Shown here piece after piece: positions 1-12,719 of a stretch of DNA of 64,000 bases. Each line of letters opens with the position of its first letter. Within the stretch, counting starts at the first letter, position 1. Source of the DNA: Cyanophora paradoxa (lineage: Eukaryota > Glaucocystophyceae > Cyanophorales > Cyanophoraceae); contig QPMI01000572.1 in NCBI GenBank assembly GCA_004431415.1, positions 356,191 to 420,190 on the forward strand. The letters are read 5' to 3'. The notes under the pieces were generated by a model. That model was not told where the DNA came from. It worked only from the letters and a program-made list of their open reading frames with translations, and searched no databases. The position numbers and the translations under genes are program-made.

Positions 1-3000
1 TGCGTCAGGGCGGAGAGCGGAGCAGAATTTCGAAGAGGGCGCGCGCGCTTACCCCCATGACGGAGCCGTCCCGGGGGAAGATGAACCAGTAGCTCTCCTC
101 CCCGCCCAGGGAGGCGAGCCCCATGTAGGCCGCCACGCAAAACCTGCATGCGCCCCGGGGCCCGAGAAGGTGAGCCGCGCGAGCCTGCCTGCCGCGCGCC
201 GCCCTCCCTCGGCAGCCGCCGCGCGCGCACGGGATTGTGTAGAACCGTATGATGGTGCACCGCGCGTTCCGCACGTAGGCGCCTGGCGACCTCAAGTTGC
301 TGGCCAGGTACACGTTCACATTCAGGGCGGTCCCCAGCACGACTGAGAGCTGAGCGGCGCGTCAGCGAGCGCGGTTGTCGTGTCTGAAACGTTGACGCAC
401 CCAGATTCCTCCGATCCACAACCGTGCGGGCGGATGCATCGCAACGGCGAGCTGCGACGGGAGAAGGAGTTGAGCTCGGGCATCCGCACGTGCATGCGAG
501 GTACGCACTCGCGGCACGATGCAGATCCAGTAGACAAACAGCGCCCACAGCGGCAGCATCGCGGGCCTCAGGCTGTTCGCTACGAAGCGCGCGGCCGCGG
601 CGGCCCGCGGCGAGCTGCGGAGAGCGGTCATGGAAGCTAAGAACTACTGCAGAAGGCCTCTCCGCGCTTAGCTGCGGCCATCCCCGCGCACTGGCTCGGA
701 GGGAAACCAGAGCGGCCGCAATTGCGAAATGATAAGTGCAACGCAAGAATTGCTGTACCCCTTCCGACCGATACATGCTGTGCGCATGCGCATGCCATGA
801 TGCAAATCAAATGCGCATGCGCAATCAATTTTGCGCAATCACTTACAGCTATATATATATATATCTGCGCATGCACGACCACATGCATGTACACACCATA
901 CGTATACATGTACATGTGCATCATTTTTCATGCACAAGATCTAGATCTAGAAGGCAATTGCAAGCCTTGAGCTTAAGCAATGCCATGATGCCAGGCATTG
1001 TCTTAAGCTTAAGCTTGCGGGCGCCGCGGCCGCGGCCGTGCCGGCCTCTATAGCTAGATCTAGATCTAGATCTAGACGAATTCGAACAAGAATAAAAAAC
1101 GCGAACCGTTGAACTGATCGAAAACTTCTGAAATAAAAATCGATCTACATCGACATCTAGATCTGCGTGTGCGTACTACGGTATACACGTGCACCGTCAC
1201 ACACAACAACACACAAGGCTTTGAAACTAGCCTAGTAGTACTAGCGCTAGCGCTAGTGCTAACTTTTGATTAGTCAACATATACCGTATCGGGAAGGGTT
1301 GGTATGCGTAGGACGTCGATGGTCCAGGCGGCGGTGGTGTGGTAGACGGGGACGCCGGCGGCGGGCCCGACGCCGCCATTGAAGACGCACGAGAGGGAAG
1401 CCGTGTAGCGCCGCAGCACCGTGAGGGGCGACTCCACCCTGCGAGCGAGGTCAATAGTCAAGAGAGTGAGCGGAGGATCCGGATCCCGGAGTCCGGAGGC
1501 CGATCCGAACTTGAATTTAGAGGCTTCATGTGCAATTTAATTTGAGCATGTCTAGACATTGAAAGGCACATTTTCCCAGAATGTGAATGAAAGAAAGACT
1601 TTCAGTTCCGTCGAGTCTATCTTGGAGAAATTAAAGGACCCGGCAGTGCTGCTCAGTGACGCACGCGGCGAGGGTCGTGTTGCGGATGAGGGCGGAGAGG
1701 GGCAGCTGGATGGCCTGGCCGGGGACGACTTCCGCAGGGAGCCGCCACGCCGCGTCCTCCACGTCGAGGCCCGACGCCCGCACGCGCAGGCGGCACCCGC
1801 GCGCCACGTCCCCGCACGCCGTCTGCGACAGCGACCAGCTGCGCGCGAGGCCGCCGCTTACATTCGAAGCTAAGACCGGAACGGATCGGGCGGGGGCGGG
1901 GGGCTCGCCTGAGCTCGACGACGGCGAATCGGAGTGGGCCGGCGGTGAGGGCGGAGATGGCGACGGGGCGGGGCGGGGCGATAGTAATGGCCGGCGGCGA
2001 CGACCGGTAGACCTGATCATGAGCGCGAGGCGGCGCGGCGGGGGTGAGCGGAGCAGTGCGTATACATATAATAATAATAACTAGAAGATTTATGGAGAAA
2101 TCGGGCGGCGGGACGGCGACGGAAATGCGGGGAAGTGGGGAGGGGGAGGGGGGCACTAGCAACCGGCGGAGGGAGAGAGGGAGGGGACGGCGGAGGGAGA
2201 GGTTAGGGAGAGGGAAGGAGGAGGGGAGGGAGAGGGGGGTAGAGGTGAGGGAGAGGGATAGTGGAGAGGGGAGGGGAGGCGGAGGGAGGGAGAGGGAAGA
2301 CTGGGGGGGGGAGGAGGGGAGGGGGGAGGGTCAAAGAAAGCCGAGGAATGGGCGGACGCACGGGGACGAGGGAAGAGCAGACGGGGTGCGGGTCGCCGGC
2401 GAGGCTCACGTTCACCGCCACCGACGTCCCCACCTCCACCTGCGCCCCGCCCGGAAGCTTAGCTTTAAAAAGCTTAAGCTTGCAGGGGGTCGGATCCGAC
2501 CTGGCGGGGCGCCGGCTCCTGGAGGAGGGCCGGGGGCGGGTTGGGCCGCAGGCAGGTCTCCGCCGGCATCGTCACGTTCGGGACGAGGTCGGGCAGGGCG
2601 ACGGCGCAGGAGCCGTCCGCCGGCAGCGGCAGCGCGACGACGGGCGGCGGGCACGCGGGGCGCGGCGCGGCGCCCGGGCAGGGCCGGCGGGCGGGGACGT
2701 CGACCTCGAGCCAGAAGCTGCAGGCGCCGGTGGGGCCGGCCTCCGTCGGGTTGTGGAAGGCGACCGTGACGTTGTACACGCCCGCGGAGGAGCCGGGGAG
2801 GGGCGGTGCCCACGCCGGGTTGCTCGCGTTGGCGAAGGCGGGGTACAGGATCTCCCCGGGGGCAGGGCTCTGGGTCAGCGTGACGCCGGCGCCTGCGGCG
2901 TCGAAGTGAGCGGGTCGCTTCGTCATCGACGCGTACGAGTGAAAAGAGCAACAGCGTATGTAACGAAGAATTGTTTGTTATGTATCTTATGTATATAAAT

Positions 3001-6000
3001 GAGGCACACTGGAGTTGAAGCGGAAGAAGCGGGCGAGGCTGGGCATGCGGAGGGCGCAGACGGGGCCGAGCCCCGTGGAGCCCGGGACGAGCACGCCGGC
3101 CGCCTCCTCCGCGGTGGGGGCCACCCGGAGACGCTCCGGGCATCGGATCTGCGGCGGCGTTCGCACGTGGCCCAACGTCAAAGATCTAAAGAGCTCAAGG
3201 ATGTCTATGTGTACGCACCTGGTACAGAGTGGTGGGCTCGTTGCCCAGGAGCTCGGAGCCCGGGCACGTGGCGGGGGCGCCAGCGCCGCTCGAGGGGCCC
3301 GATCCCGAGGACGCGGAATTCGAAGTCGGCGCGTACACTTCACGCGGCGCGTCAAACCATATGTGTGGGCGTGCGAGAGGGAGAGAGGAGAATTGAAGCG
3401 CACCGGAGTACTCGATCTTGTGCCTGACCTGATTGTTCGTGTTGATACTGCCCCAGCTTGTGGATCGAGCCAAGGCGTAGTAATTCGGCGCGTTCTGCAT
3501 CAAAATGTCCTTGCCGCTGTCAAGCTGCACGAGGAAAAGATCAGCAGTGAGCCCGAAGACCGAGGCGCCCGCAAGAACGAACGGGGCAGTTGTGCAGTTG
3601 GAGCCTCGGGTCAACACCGGCCCCCGCATCCGCAAGGTTCGTGGTCCAAACAACGCAGAAGCTGCGCGAATGGTCAGATAACGAGTGAAAGCTCGAGCGG
3701 TGAGCCACGCGTACTCCTGGTTCGAGCCGACAACGACGGGGGATCCGGTCGACGTCGCCGGAAAAGAAGCGGTGACTTCGCCTTCACCCACCGCCAGCGC
3801 CGGCGAGGTCACGGCCGCATTCGAATTCGAGCCATACAGGGTTCCCGAAGGAGCGGTGAATCCGTTAGCGGGAACGGCAGACTGCCAGGGAAACGTTGGG
3901 CAAAATCTTCGGTGGGAAAAGAGCGCGCGGACCTGGATCTGGAACCGCAACGTCTGATTGTTCGACGTCACGGAATACCTCTGCGCTCTCGTCGGCGACC
4001 AGTTGCACCCGAAACACATCGCGCGCAGGGGCGCACGACTGTGATCTTGTCAATGCGGATGCTGCCAGCATTGATGTTGCGGTAGCAGGCCGCAAGATCC
4101 ACGTTCGGAACAGTGTAGTAAGCATTGAAGAAGCAGCTCGGCCCGAGCGTGAGCGCATCGTACGTAGCGCCAGTCCGCACGATCGTGGAGGGGCTCGAGC
4201 CCGATCCCGAATTGTCGGTGGTCGACGTTCCTGAAACGCATGCACGCGCACGCGCATTAGGAGGACGGCAAGCATAATAATGCAAGAATATCTTGCCATA
4301 TGCGTATACATACCGTTGCCCGCATTCCGCAGGTCTACGGGGACCGATGTCACCGATGTGCGCCCCGCGCTGGTTGTCACCTCGACCTTCCACTCGAAGG
4401 CATTGGGGCACCTGCGGCCCCCAAACGCAACGCGTCGATATCGATGGTCGCCGCCAATCGATATCCCGGCCATCACAATAGTGTCGGTCAACGAAAGAAT
4501 ATTTATGGAGGCAGTGCGCTATTTGATATAATGAATGTGAGGGCAATTTGCAGGCTTAAGCCTCGCAATCGGGCCCCCGCGCGCCCCAGGCTGGCTTAAG
4601 CGCAGTACTAGTGGACGTTGCGCGACAGCGCGAATGCCGCCACCCGCCGCGGCGGGCGAGTTTGAACGCACAGGCCTCCAGCGACGTAACCTCCGTAGTT
4701 GTAACTGTAGGGATTGCAAAACTTCTCCCACATGGTAGAGTTCAACACAATCGAGAAAGGGCTGGTTACTCCAGCGCCAACCTGCGCAACAGGCACATTA
4801 TATAATTAATAATAATTAGAGGCGTCGTACATGTTCTCGACAGATCGATATCTGAGAAGCTAGATCTACATTCAGCTAGCTACATAGATGTAGATCTAGA
4901 GCTCAAGCGCAGTCTCGAAGACTAAGAAGCATCGCATCATGCACTGTTTGTCCGATCTTCGACTACGTAAACAGTCGCATTTAGTTTGAAAATGACATCC
5001 GCCTGCTAATATTATTGACATATGGTTGTCGCACGCGCCGGGTGCATCTGTACTGCAGATGTACATGTGATCATGATCATGAGCTAGAATGCGAGCGGCG
5101 GATCCGGAATCCCCATGGTCAAGATCTAGATCTACAGCTAGAGCACCCGCGCGCCACGCGAATGCGCACGCGTGCGCGTGTTGTCCCTAGGCCTGCTCAT
5201 GATCAGGAGGCAACGGCGCACCGATTCGCAACTGTGGCCTTGCATGTACTTGCAGACGAACACGTCGGCGGCGGCATACATCGATGGCCCCAAGAGACCG
5301 TGCAAGGCTGGCCGATGAAGCAGACGCGTGTTGAGCCCCAGCTCGGAAAGGTAATGTAAGGGGCAACCGGCGCTGCGCCCCAGACAATTGCAATGCATCA
5401 GTGATCATGACGCTCGCGACCTCTGGATCTGCCCGGCTTGCTTCGAGATCGGCACTGCCCATATGCATGCGCTTGCGCATGCGCATGCGTGTGGCCCCGA
5501 TGCGCGGGCTCAGGCCACTCTTGGCGCGAGCGCATCACGCAACGATCGCGAGGGCCCACCTGGCTCGAGAGTGACGGAGCGCACGCCGTAGTTCGACGGT
5601 GACGTGCTCGACACCACCACCCACTTTGCAGCGCACCCAGAGCTGCGCATCATTCGACGACTATAAGTACTCTTCACTGTCGGGATCAGGACGGCGATCG
5701 TGTTGTACAGTCAACTCCATGGCCAAATTAAAGCTTATAGAGCTAGAATGGCGAGACGCAAGCACGGTTAAAGCGGGATCGAGTGTTATGGCAAGCCTTG
5801 CATTCGCTGCCGGTTTGCAAGATGTTCATCGTATGAATTATATATATACTAGTATCGTCAGGCCGGTTAGCTTGCGAAATGTCGACGGGCACCCCAGTGC
5901 TGCCAGCCGTGTTTGCGACGCACCTCAAGCTTGAGTAACCGCACACAGTTCCGGCGACGTCACCGCCGATTCCCCTCGTGAGGTATGAAACGGACGCTGC

Positions 6001-9000
6001 GTCGTAGTATCCGAGCTGCACGTGCAGATGCGCCGATACACATGCGCGTCAGCTTCAGCCAGCGCTAGCGCCACGCGAGCGCGTGCCATCTCATGCGCTT
6101 GCGCGTGGAGCCGGACTTTTTATAATTATTATCACGGCCGTTCATGCGCACCTCGACGCAGCCGGGGGTGGTGTAGGTGTAGTAGCCATCAGCGACGGTC
6201 GCATTGCAGAGCAGGATCGAGACGTAGCCCGCGTAGCCCGACCAGGCGATGGTGCAGGACGGGGAGAAGCCGTTGCCCTGCACCGTGCAGGTTGCGCTGC
6301 TGGAACCGTCGACGGCGATTGCGCTTTCGGCCACTGCGAGCGCACGCGCGCTTGTGATGTCAAATCCTAGGCCTGCTGACGACAAGAGATCTACATCTAA
6401 AGCTTCAAATTAATATTGCCATTGTCGCATATGCATATGCACATATGCATGAATTCGAAATCTAGGCCAGGAGTGGCGAAGGTGGACCTCGAGATACATA
6501 TACATGTACATGATAAGGAGTTGGTTTATCGAATAATATATTAATCACTATCGGTTTGACACCTTAGCTCCGGATCCGGTTCCATGCGTATGGCAAGACA
6601 CAGCGAATTCCAGTCGGACGATAGTTTCAATAAATGAACAAGCTATAGAGACCGGATGCGCACCGGTGACGTTCTTTGTGTTCCGCAGGTCTACGGGGAC
6701 CGATGTCACCGATGTGCGCCCCGCGCTGGTTGTCACCTCGACCTTCCACTCGAAGGCATTGGGGCACCTGCGGCCCCCAAACGCAACGCGTCGATATCGA
6801 TGGTCGCCGCCAATCGATATCCCGGCCATCACAATAGTGTCGGTCAACGAAAGAATATTTATGGAGGCAGTGCGCTATTTGATATAATGAATGTGAGGGC
6901 AATTTGCAGGCTTAAGCCTCGCGATCGGGCCCCCGCGCGCCCCAGGCTGGCTTAAGCGCAGTACTAGTGGACGTTGCGCGACAGCGCGAATGCCGCCACC
7001 CGCCGCGGCGGGCGAGTTTGAACGCACAGGCCTCCAGCGACGTAACCTCCGTAGTTGTAACTGTAGGGATTGCAAAACTTCTCCCACATGGTAGAGTTCA
7101 ACACAATCGAGAAAGGGCTGGTTACTCCAGCGCCAACCTGCGCAACAGGCACATTAATAATAATTAGAGGCGTCGTACATGTTCTCGACAGATCGATATC
7201 TGAGAAGCTAGATCTACATTCAGCTAGCTACATAGATGTAGATCTAGAGCTCAAGCGCAGTCTCGAAGACTAAGAAGCATCGCATCATGCACTGTTTGTC
7301 CGATCTTCGACTACGTAAACAGTCGCATTTAGTTTGAAAATGACATCCGCCTGCTAATATTATTGACATATGGTTGTCGCACGCGCCGGGTGCATCTGTA
7401 CTGCAGATGTACATGTGATCATGATCATGAGCTAGAATGCGAGCGGCGGATCCGGAATCCCCATGGTCAAGATCTAGATCTACAGCTAGAGCACCCGCGC
7501 GCCACGCGAATGCGCACGCGTGCGCGTGTTGTCCCTAGGCCTGCTCATGATCAGGAGGCAACGGCGCACCGATTCGCAACTGTGGCCTTGCATGTACTTG
7601 CAGACGAACACGTCGGCGGCGGCATACATCGATGGCCCCCAAGAGACCGTGCAAGGCTGGCCGATGAAGCAGACGCGTGTTGAGCCCCAGCTCGGAAAGG
7701 TAATGTAAGGGGCAACCGGCGCTGCGCCCCAGACAATTGCAATGCATCAGTGATCATGACGCTCGCGACCTCTGGATCTGCCCGGCTTGCTTCGAGATCG
7801 GCACTGCCCATATGCATGCGCTTGCGCATGCGCATGCGTGTGGCCCCGATGCGCGGGCTCAGGCCACTCTTGGCGCGAGCGCATCACGCAACGATCGCGA
7901 GGGCCCACCTGGCTCGAGAGTGACGGAGCGCACGCCGTAGTTCGACGGTGACGTGCTCGACACCACCACCCACTTTGCAGCGCACCCAGAGCTGCGCATC
8001 ATTCGACGACTATAAGTACTCTTCACTGTCGGGATCAGGACGGCGATCGTGTTGTACAGTCAACTCCATGGCCAAATTAAAGCTTATAGAGCTAGAATGG
8101 CGAGACGCAAGCACGGTTAAAGCGGGATCGAGTGTTATGGCAAGCCTTGCATTCGCTGCCGGTTTGCAAGATGTTCATCGTATGAATTATATATATACTA
8201 GTATCGTCAGGCCGGTTAGCTTGCGAAATGTCGACGGGCACCCCAGTGCTGCCAGCCGTGTTTGCGACGCACCTCAAGCTTGAGTAACCGCACACAGTTC
8301 CGGCGACGTCACCGCCGATTCCCCTCGTGAGGTATGAAACGGACGCTGCGTCGTAGTATCCGAGCTGCACGTGCAGATGCGCCGATACACATGCGCGTCA
8401 GCTTCAGCCAGCGCTAGCGCCACGCGAGCGCGTGCCATCTCATGCGCTTGCGCGTGGAGCCGGACTTTTTATAATTATTATCACGGCCGTTCATGCGCAC
8501 CTCGACGCAGCCGGGGGTGGTGTAGGTGTAGTAGCCATCAGCGACGGTCGCATTGCAGAGCAGGATCGAGACGTAGCCCGCGTAGCCCGACCAGGCGATG
8601 GTGCAGGACGGGGAGAAGCCGTTGCCCTGCACCGTGCAGGTTGCGCTGCTGGAACCGTCGACGGCGATTGCGCTTTCGGCCACTGCGAGCGCACGCGCGC
8701 TTGTGATGTCAAATCCTAGGCCTGCTGACGACAAGAGATCTACGTCTAAAGCTTCAAATTAATATTGCCATTGTCGCATATGCATATGCACATATGCATG
8801 AATTCGAAATCTAGGCCAGGAGTGGCGAAGGTGGACCTCGAGATACATATACATGTACATGATAAGGAGTTGGTTTATCGAATAATATATTAATCACTAT
8901 CGGTTTGACACCTTAGCTCCGGATCCGGTTCCATGCGTATGGCAAGACACAGCGAATTCCAGTCGGACGATAGTTTCAATAAATGAACAAGCTATAGAGA

Positions 9001-12000
9001 CCGGATGCGCACCGGTGACGTTCTTTGTGTTCCGCAGGTCTACGGGGACCGATGTCACCGATGTGCGCCCCGCGCTGGTTGTCACCTCGACCTTCCACTC
9101 GAAGGCATTGGGGCACCTGCGGCCCCCAAACGCAACGCGTCGATATCGATGGTCGCCGCCAATCGATATCCCGGCCATCACAATAGTGTCGGTCAACGAA
9201 AGAATATTTATGGAGGCAGTGCGCTATTTGATATAATGAATGTGAGGGCAATTTGCAGGCTTAAGCCTCGCAATCGGGCCCCCGCGCGCCCCAGGCTGGC
9301 TTAAGCGCAGTACTAGTGGACGTTGCGCGACAGCGCGAATGCCGCCACCCGCCGCGGCGGGCGAGTTTGAACGCACAGGCCTCCAGCGACGTAACCTCCG
9401 TAGTTGTAACTGTAGGGATTGCAAAACTTCTCCCAAATGGTAGAGTTCAACACAATCGAGAAAGGGCTGGTTACTCCAGCGCCAACCTGCGCAACAGGCA
9501 CATTATATAATTAATAATAATTAGAGGCGTCGTACATGTTCTCGACAGATCGATATCTGAGAAGCTAGATCTACATTCAGCTAGCTACATAGATGTAGAT
9601 CTAGAGCTCAAGCGCAGTCTCGAAGACTAAGAAGCATCGCATCATGCACTGTTTGTCCGATCTTCGACTACGTAAACAGTCGCATTTAGTTTGAAAATGA
9701 CATCCGCCTGCTAATATTATTGACATATGGTTGTCGCACGCGCCGGGTGCATCTGTACTGCAGATGTACATGTGATCATGATCATGAGCTAGAATGCGAG
9801 CGGCGGATCCGGAATCCCCATGGTCAAGATCTAGATCTACAGCTAGAGCACCCGCGCGCCACGCGAATGCGCATGCGTGCGCGTGTTGTCCCTAGGCCTG
9901 CTCATGATCAGGAGGCAACGGCGCACCGATTCGCAACTGTGGCCTTGCATGTACTTGCAGACGAACACGTCGGCGGCGGCATACATCGATGGCCCCAAGA
10001 GACCGTGCAAGGCTGGCCGATGAAGCAGACGCGTGTTGAGCCCCAGCTCGGAAAGGTAATGTAAGGGGCAACCGGCGCTGCGCCCCAGACAATTGCAATG
10101 CATCAGTGATCATGACGCTCGCGACCTCTGGATCTGCCCGGCTTGCTTCGAGATCGGCACTGCCCATATGCATGCGCTTGTGCATGCGCATGCGTGTGGC
10201 CCCGATGCGCGAGCTCATGATCAGGCCACTCTTGGCGCGAGCGCATCACGCAACGATCGCGAGGGCCCACCTGGCTCGAGAGTGACGGAGCGCACGCCGT
10301 AGTTCGACGGTGACGTGCTCGACACCACCACCCACTTTGCAGCGCACCCAGAGCTGCGCATCATTCGACGACTATAAGTACTCTTCACTGTCGGGATCAG
10401 GACGGCGATCGTGTTGTACAGTCAACTCCATGGCCAAATTAAAGCTTATAGAGCTAGAATGGCGAGACGCAAGCACGGTTAAAGCGGGATCGAGTGTTAT
10501 GGCAAGCCTTGCATTCGCTGCCGGTTTGCAAGATGTTCATCGTATGAATTATATATATACTAGTATCGTCAGGCCGGTTAGCTTGCGAAATGTCGACGGG
10601 CACCCCAGTGCTGCCAGCCGTGTTTGCGACGCACCTCAAGCTTGAGTAACCGCACACAGTTCCGGCGACGTCACCGCCGATTCCCCTCGTGAGGTATGAA
10701 ACGGACGCTGCGTCGTAGTATCCGAGCTGCACGTGCAGATGCGCCGATACACATGCGCGTCAGCTTCAGCCAGCGCTAGCGCCACGCGAGCGCGTGCCAT
10801 CTCATGCGCTTGCGCGTGGAGCCGGACTTTTTATAATTATTATCACGGCCGTTCATGCGCACCTCGACGCAGCCGGGGGTGGTGTAGGTGTAGTAGCCAT
10901 CAGCGACGGTCGCATTGCAGAGCAGGATCGAGACGTAGCCCGCGTAGCCCGACCAGGCGATGGTGCAGGACGGGGAGAATCCGTTGCCCTGCACCGTGCA
11001 GGTTGCGCTGCTGTTGCTCTCGACAACGATCTGTCCTTCCGATGAGAGAAGCCCGCGCTTGCTGGCGACCGCCGCAGGCTGCGTGATTCCGCGCTGCATC
11101 TGCGTGCCAGCGGCCTCGTGCTGTCCAGCGACCTGATGTACCGACCATCTGCTAACAGAGTCTCCAGCGGCCACAAAGACCCGCGGCCCGTCTCCCGCGC
11201 CGTATATGGAAACGGATCGGACGGGGCCCTCCGCCACAGAGAGCGGCGCCGAGAGAGCTCCGCCCAAGAGATCGACGAGGTACGCGCGCGGCCCGCCAGT
11301 GCCGACCACGGCGAGCGGGCCGCTCGGAGCCGCATCGAGCTCGCTGAAGACCGCCCCGCTCGGTTCCGGAATGGCGTGCAGCTCGACGCCGCGCCGCAGG
11401 TCCCACACGTGCAGCGCGGGGCCCTCGACCGCCGCGAGCAGGTCGCCGCCCGCGAACGCCACGCGGCTCGCCTGGCGGGGTGTGAGGGCGGCAAGGCGCG
11501 GGCCGAGCGCGGGACGCTCTGAGAATGCGTACCCCGAAGGGAAGCGAATGCGCGAGGCGCCAGTCTTCGGTGCGGTAGACATGGACGCGGCCGGAGGAGG
11601 CGACGGCGAGGAACGCGCCGTCGGCCGACCAGGCCGTGCCGCCGTAAGCGTGGCCGGGCAGCTCGGTCGCGAGGGCGCCGTCGGCCGCGCGCCAGACCTT
11701 TACGCCGCTCCCGCCGGAGAGGGCGCCTGCAGAGGCGGCAGTCATGATCATGATCAGAGATTCAGAGGTCAAAGGCCGCAGAGTGCACAGCGCACCAGAG
11801 GTCGCAACGAGGCTGCCGTCCCGCGAGATGGACACCCTGCGCGCGGCGCACGCGGTCGGCCCGTGCAAACTTCGGAACGCCCCGCCGGGCGCTCGTTTGA
11901 GACTGCGGCATCAGCGTCGGCGGCGCACTGGGTGGCGTGGGGGTGGCAGCAGATCTCGCGGATGCGCCGCCCGCTCTCCGTATCGTGCACGCTGCGCCCG

Positions 12001-12719
12001 CGGCCCGTGAGCGCCGCGGTCGGCAGCCAATTCAACCAGGAAGCGGATCGTGGCGGCCCGCCGCACCTGACAGAGCCGTCCGAGGCGAGGGAGGCGGCGA
12101 AGGTCCCGTCAACCGTCGTCGCCGCCGACTCGACGCGCGCGCCGCCAGCGCTGCCGGTGGCCCATGGCCCAGTGAGTCAATCGTGACCACAACGCCAACG
12201 CTAGCGTGCGGCGTGCGGTGTGTCGTGGCGCCGCGGGAAGCGCGCGTACCTGTGGAGGAGGCCGGTGGAGGGAGCCGCGGCGCCGGCCGAGCTGACGCCA
12301 GCGACATATGCATCGCGCCAGACTCGGAAGTCGGAGCGTTCATGGATATGGCCACTGGCCTCTGCGCGCGTTGTCGAATCGATAGTAACTCCTCAACATT
12401 CGCGCGCGCGAGGGCGGGCCGGGCCGGGCGCGCGCGCGACGCATTGCGAACCATCCGAGCCGGACTTAGCCGCAGAGAGCACGGCGATCCCGCCGCGCAG
12501 AGGCCGCACGGAGTGGACCTTGACTCCGGGAGGGAGGCCCAGGGGCAACTCGCCCAGGGGCCGAGGCTCGAACCCCGCGCGCGCGGCAGCTGGCGCCTCC
12601 CCTGATGCCGCCTTCGCTCCGATAGCGCAGGCCAGCGCCACCAGGAGGATGGTCGCTCTCGTGAGGGCGCCGGCACGCGCGCGCCGGCCCCGCGGGCACT
12701 GATGACTGGAGCCGCCCAT
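1..12719 (-). CDS. Secreted beta-propeller plus Cys-rich repeat/HYR-like surface protein (multi-exon, partial)
   Basis: I predict an extracellular or wall protein whose 3' part lies beyond the left edge. The start ATG at 12,719 opens a Ser/Arg-rich stretch followed by a hydrophobic core (TILLVALACAIGAKA), a good signal peptide. Exons down to about 11,030 read as WD40-like blades, for example RVSISRDGSLVATSG, GVKVWRAADGALATELPGH and ALHVWDLRRGVELHAIPEP. An in-frame exon near 11,100-10,850 then enters the first of three tandem units (see repeat entries), each coding Cys-rich modules ending in VPVD or similar. Below 4,300 come further Cys/Asn-rich exons, and at about 2,480-2,900 a HYR-like segment (GACSFWLEVDVP, then paired Cys). 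Exons near 1,650-1,860, 1,270-1,450 and 60-340 continue to the edge. Donors include GTGCGC and GTATAT, and acceptors are CAG. The single-gene reading rests on continuity of frame and is inference; two adjacent genes are possible. Confidence 0.6.
341..1260. other. Long intron or spacer, palindrome and alternating purine-pyrimidine rich
   Basis: No exon of the flanking minus-strand gene is convincing here. The stretch holds GCGCATGCGC-type and CATGCATGTACA-type alternating tracts (about 780-930), an ATATATATATAT run near 850, and concatenated AGATCTAGATCTAGA at about 939-960 and 1,051-1,078, with GCTTAAGCTTAAGCTT near 1,000-1,015. I read it as intronic on the minus strand. Confidence 0.5.
4325..6680. 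repeat. Tandem unit A (2,356 bp) of exon-bearing array
   Basis: First of three near-identical head-to-tail units. The left boundary falls in TTCCGCAGGTCTACGG at 4,325-4,340, because the sequence immediately upstream is unique. In unit A the minus strand codes modules including SSATCTVQGNGFSPSCT (about 6,140-6,310), GGDVAGTVCGYSSLRCVANT (about 5,870-6,010), SPFSIVLNST with a Cys pair (about 4,650-4,780) and FGGRRCPNAFEWKVEVTT (4,325-4,490). The spaces between are introns rich in palindromes such as GATCATGATCATGA and AGATCTAGATCT. Confidence 0.93.
6681..9029. repeat. Tandem unit B (2,349 bp)
   Basis: Same content as unit A, shifted by 2,356 bp. The main visible differences are loss of about 8 bp in the AT-rich ACATTATATAATTAAT tract (near 7,155) and one extra C in the GGCCCCC run (near 7,635). 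That nets -7 bp and explains the unit length. All exon frames stay open, so the differences sit in introns or change few residues. Confidence 0.93.
9030..11013. repeat. Tandem unit C (1,984 bp, truncated)
   Basis: Third unit, matching A and B until GTTGCGCTGCTG at 11,013 and then switching to the beta-propeller part of the gene. It lacks the last about 370 bp of the unit. It resembles A rather than B at the AT-rich indel and carries a private 7-bp insertion that makes CTCATGATCAGG near 10,215. One coding change is visible: the codon before WEKFCNPYSY is Ile instead of Met. Order of events is inference, but C looks like the edge copy of an unequal-crossover array. Confidence 0.9.
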
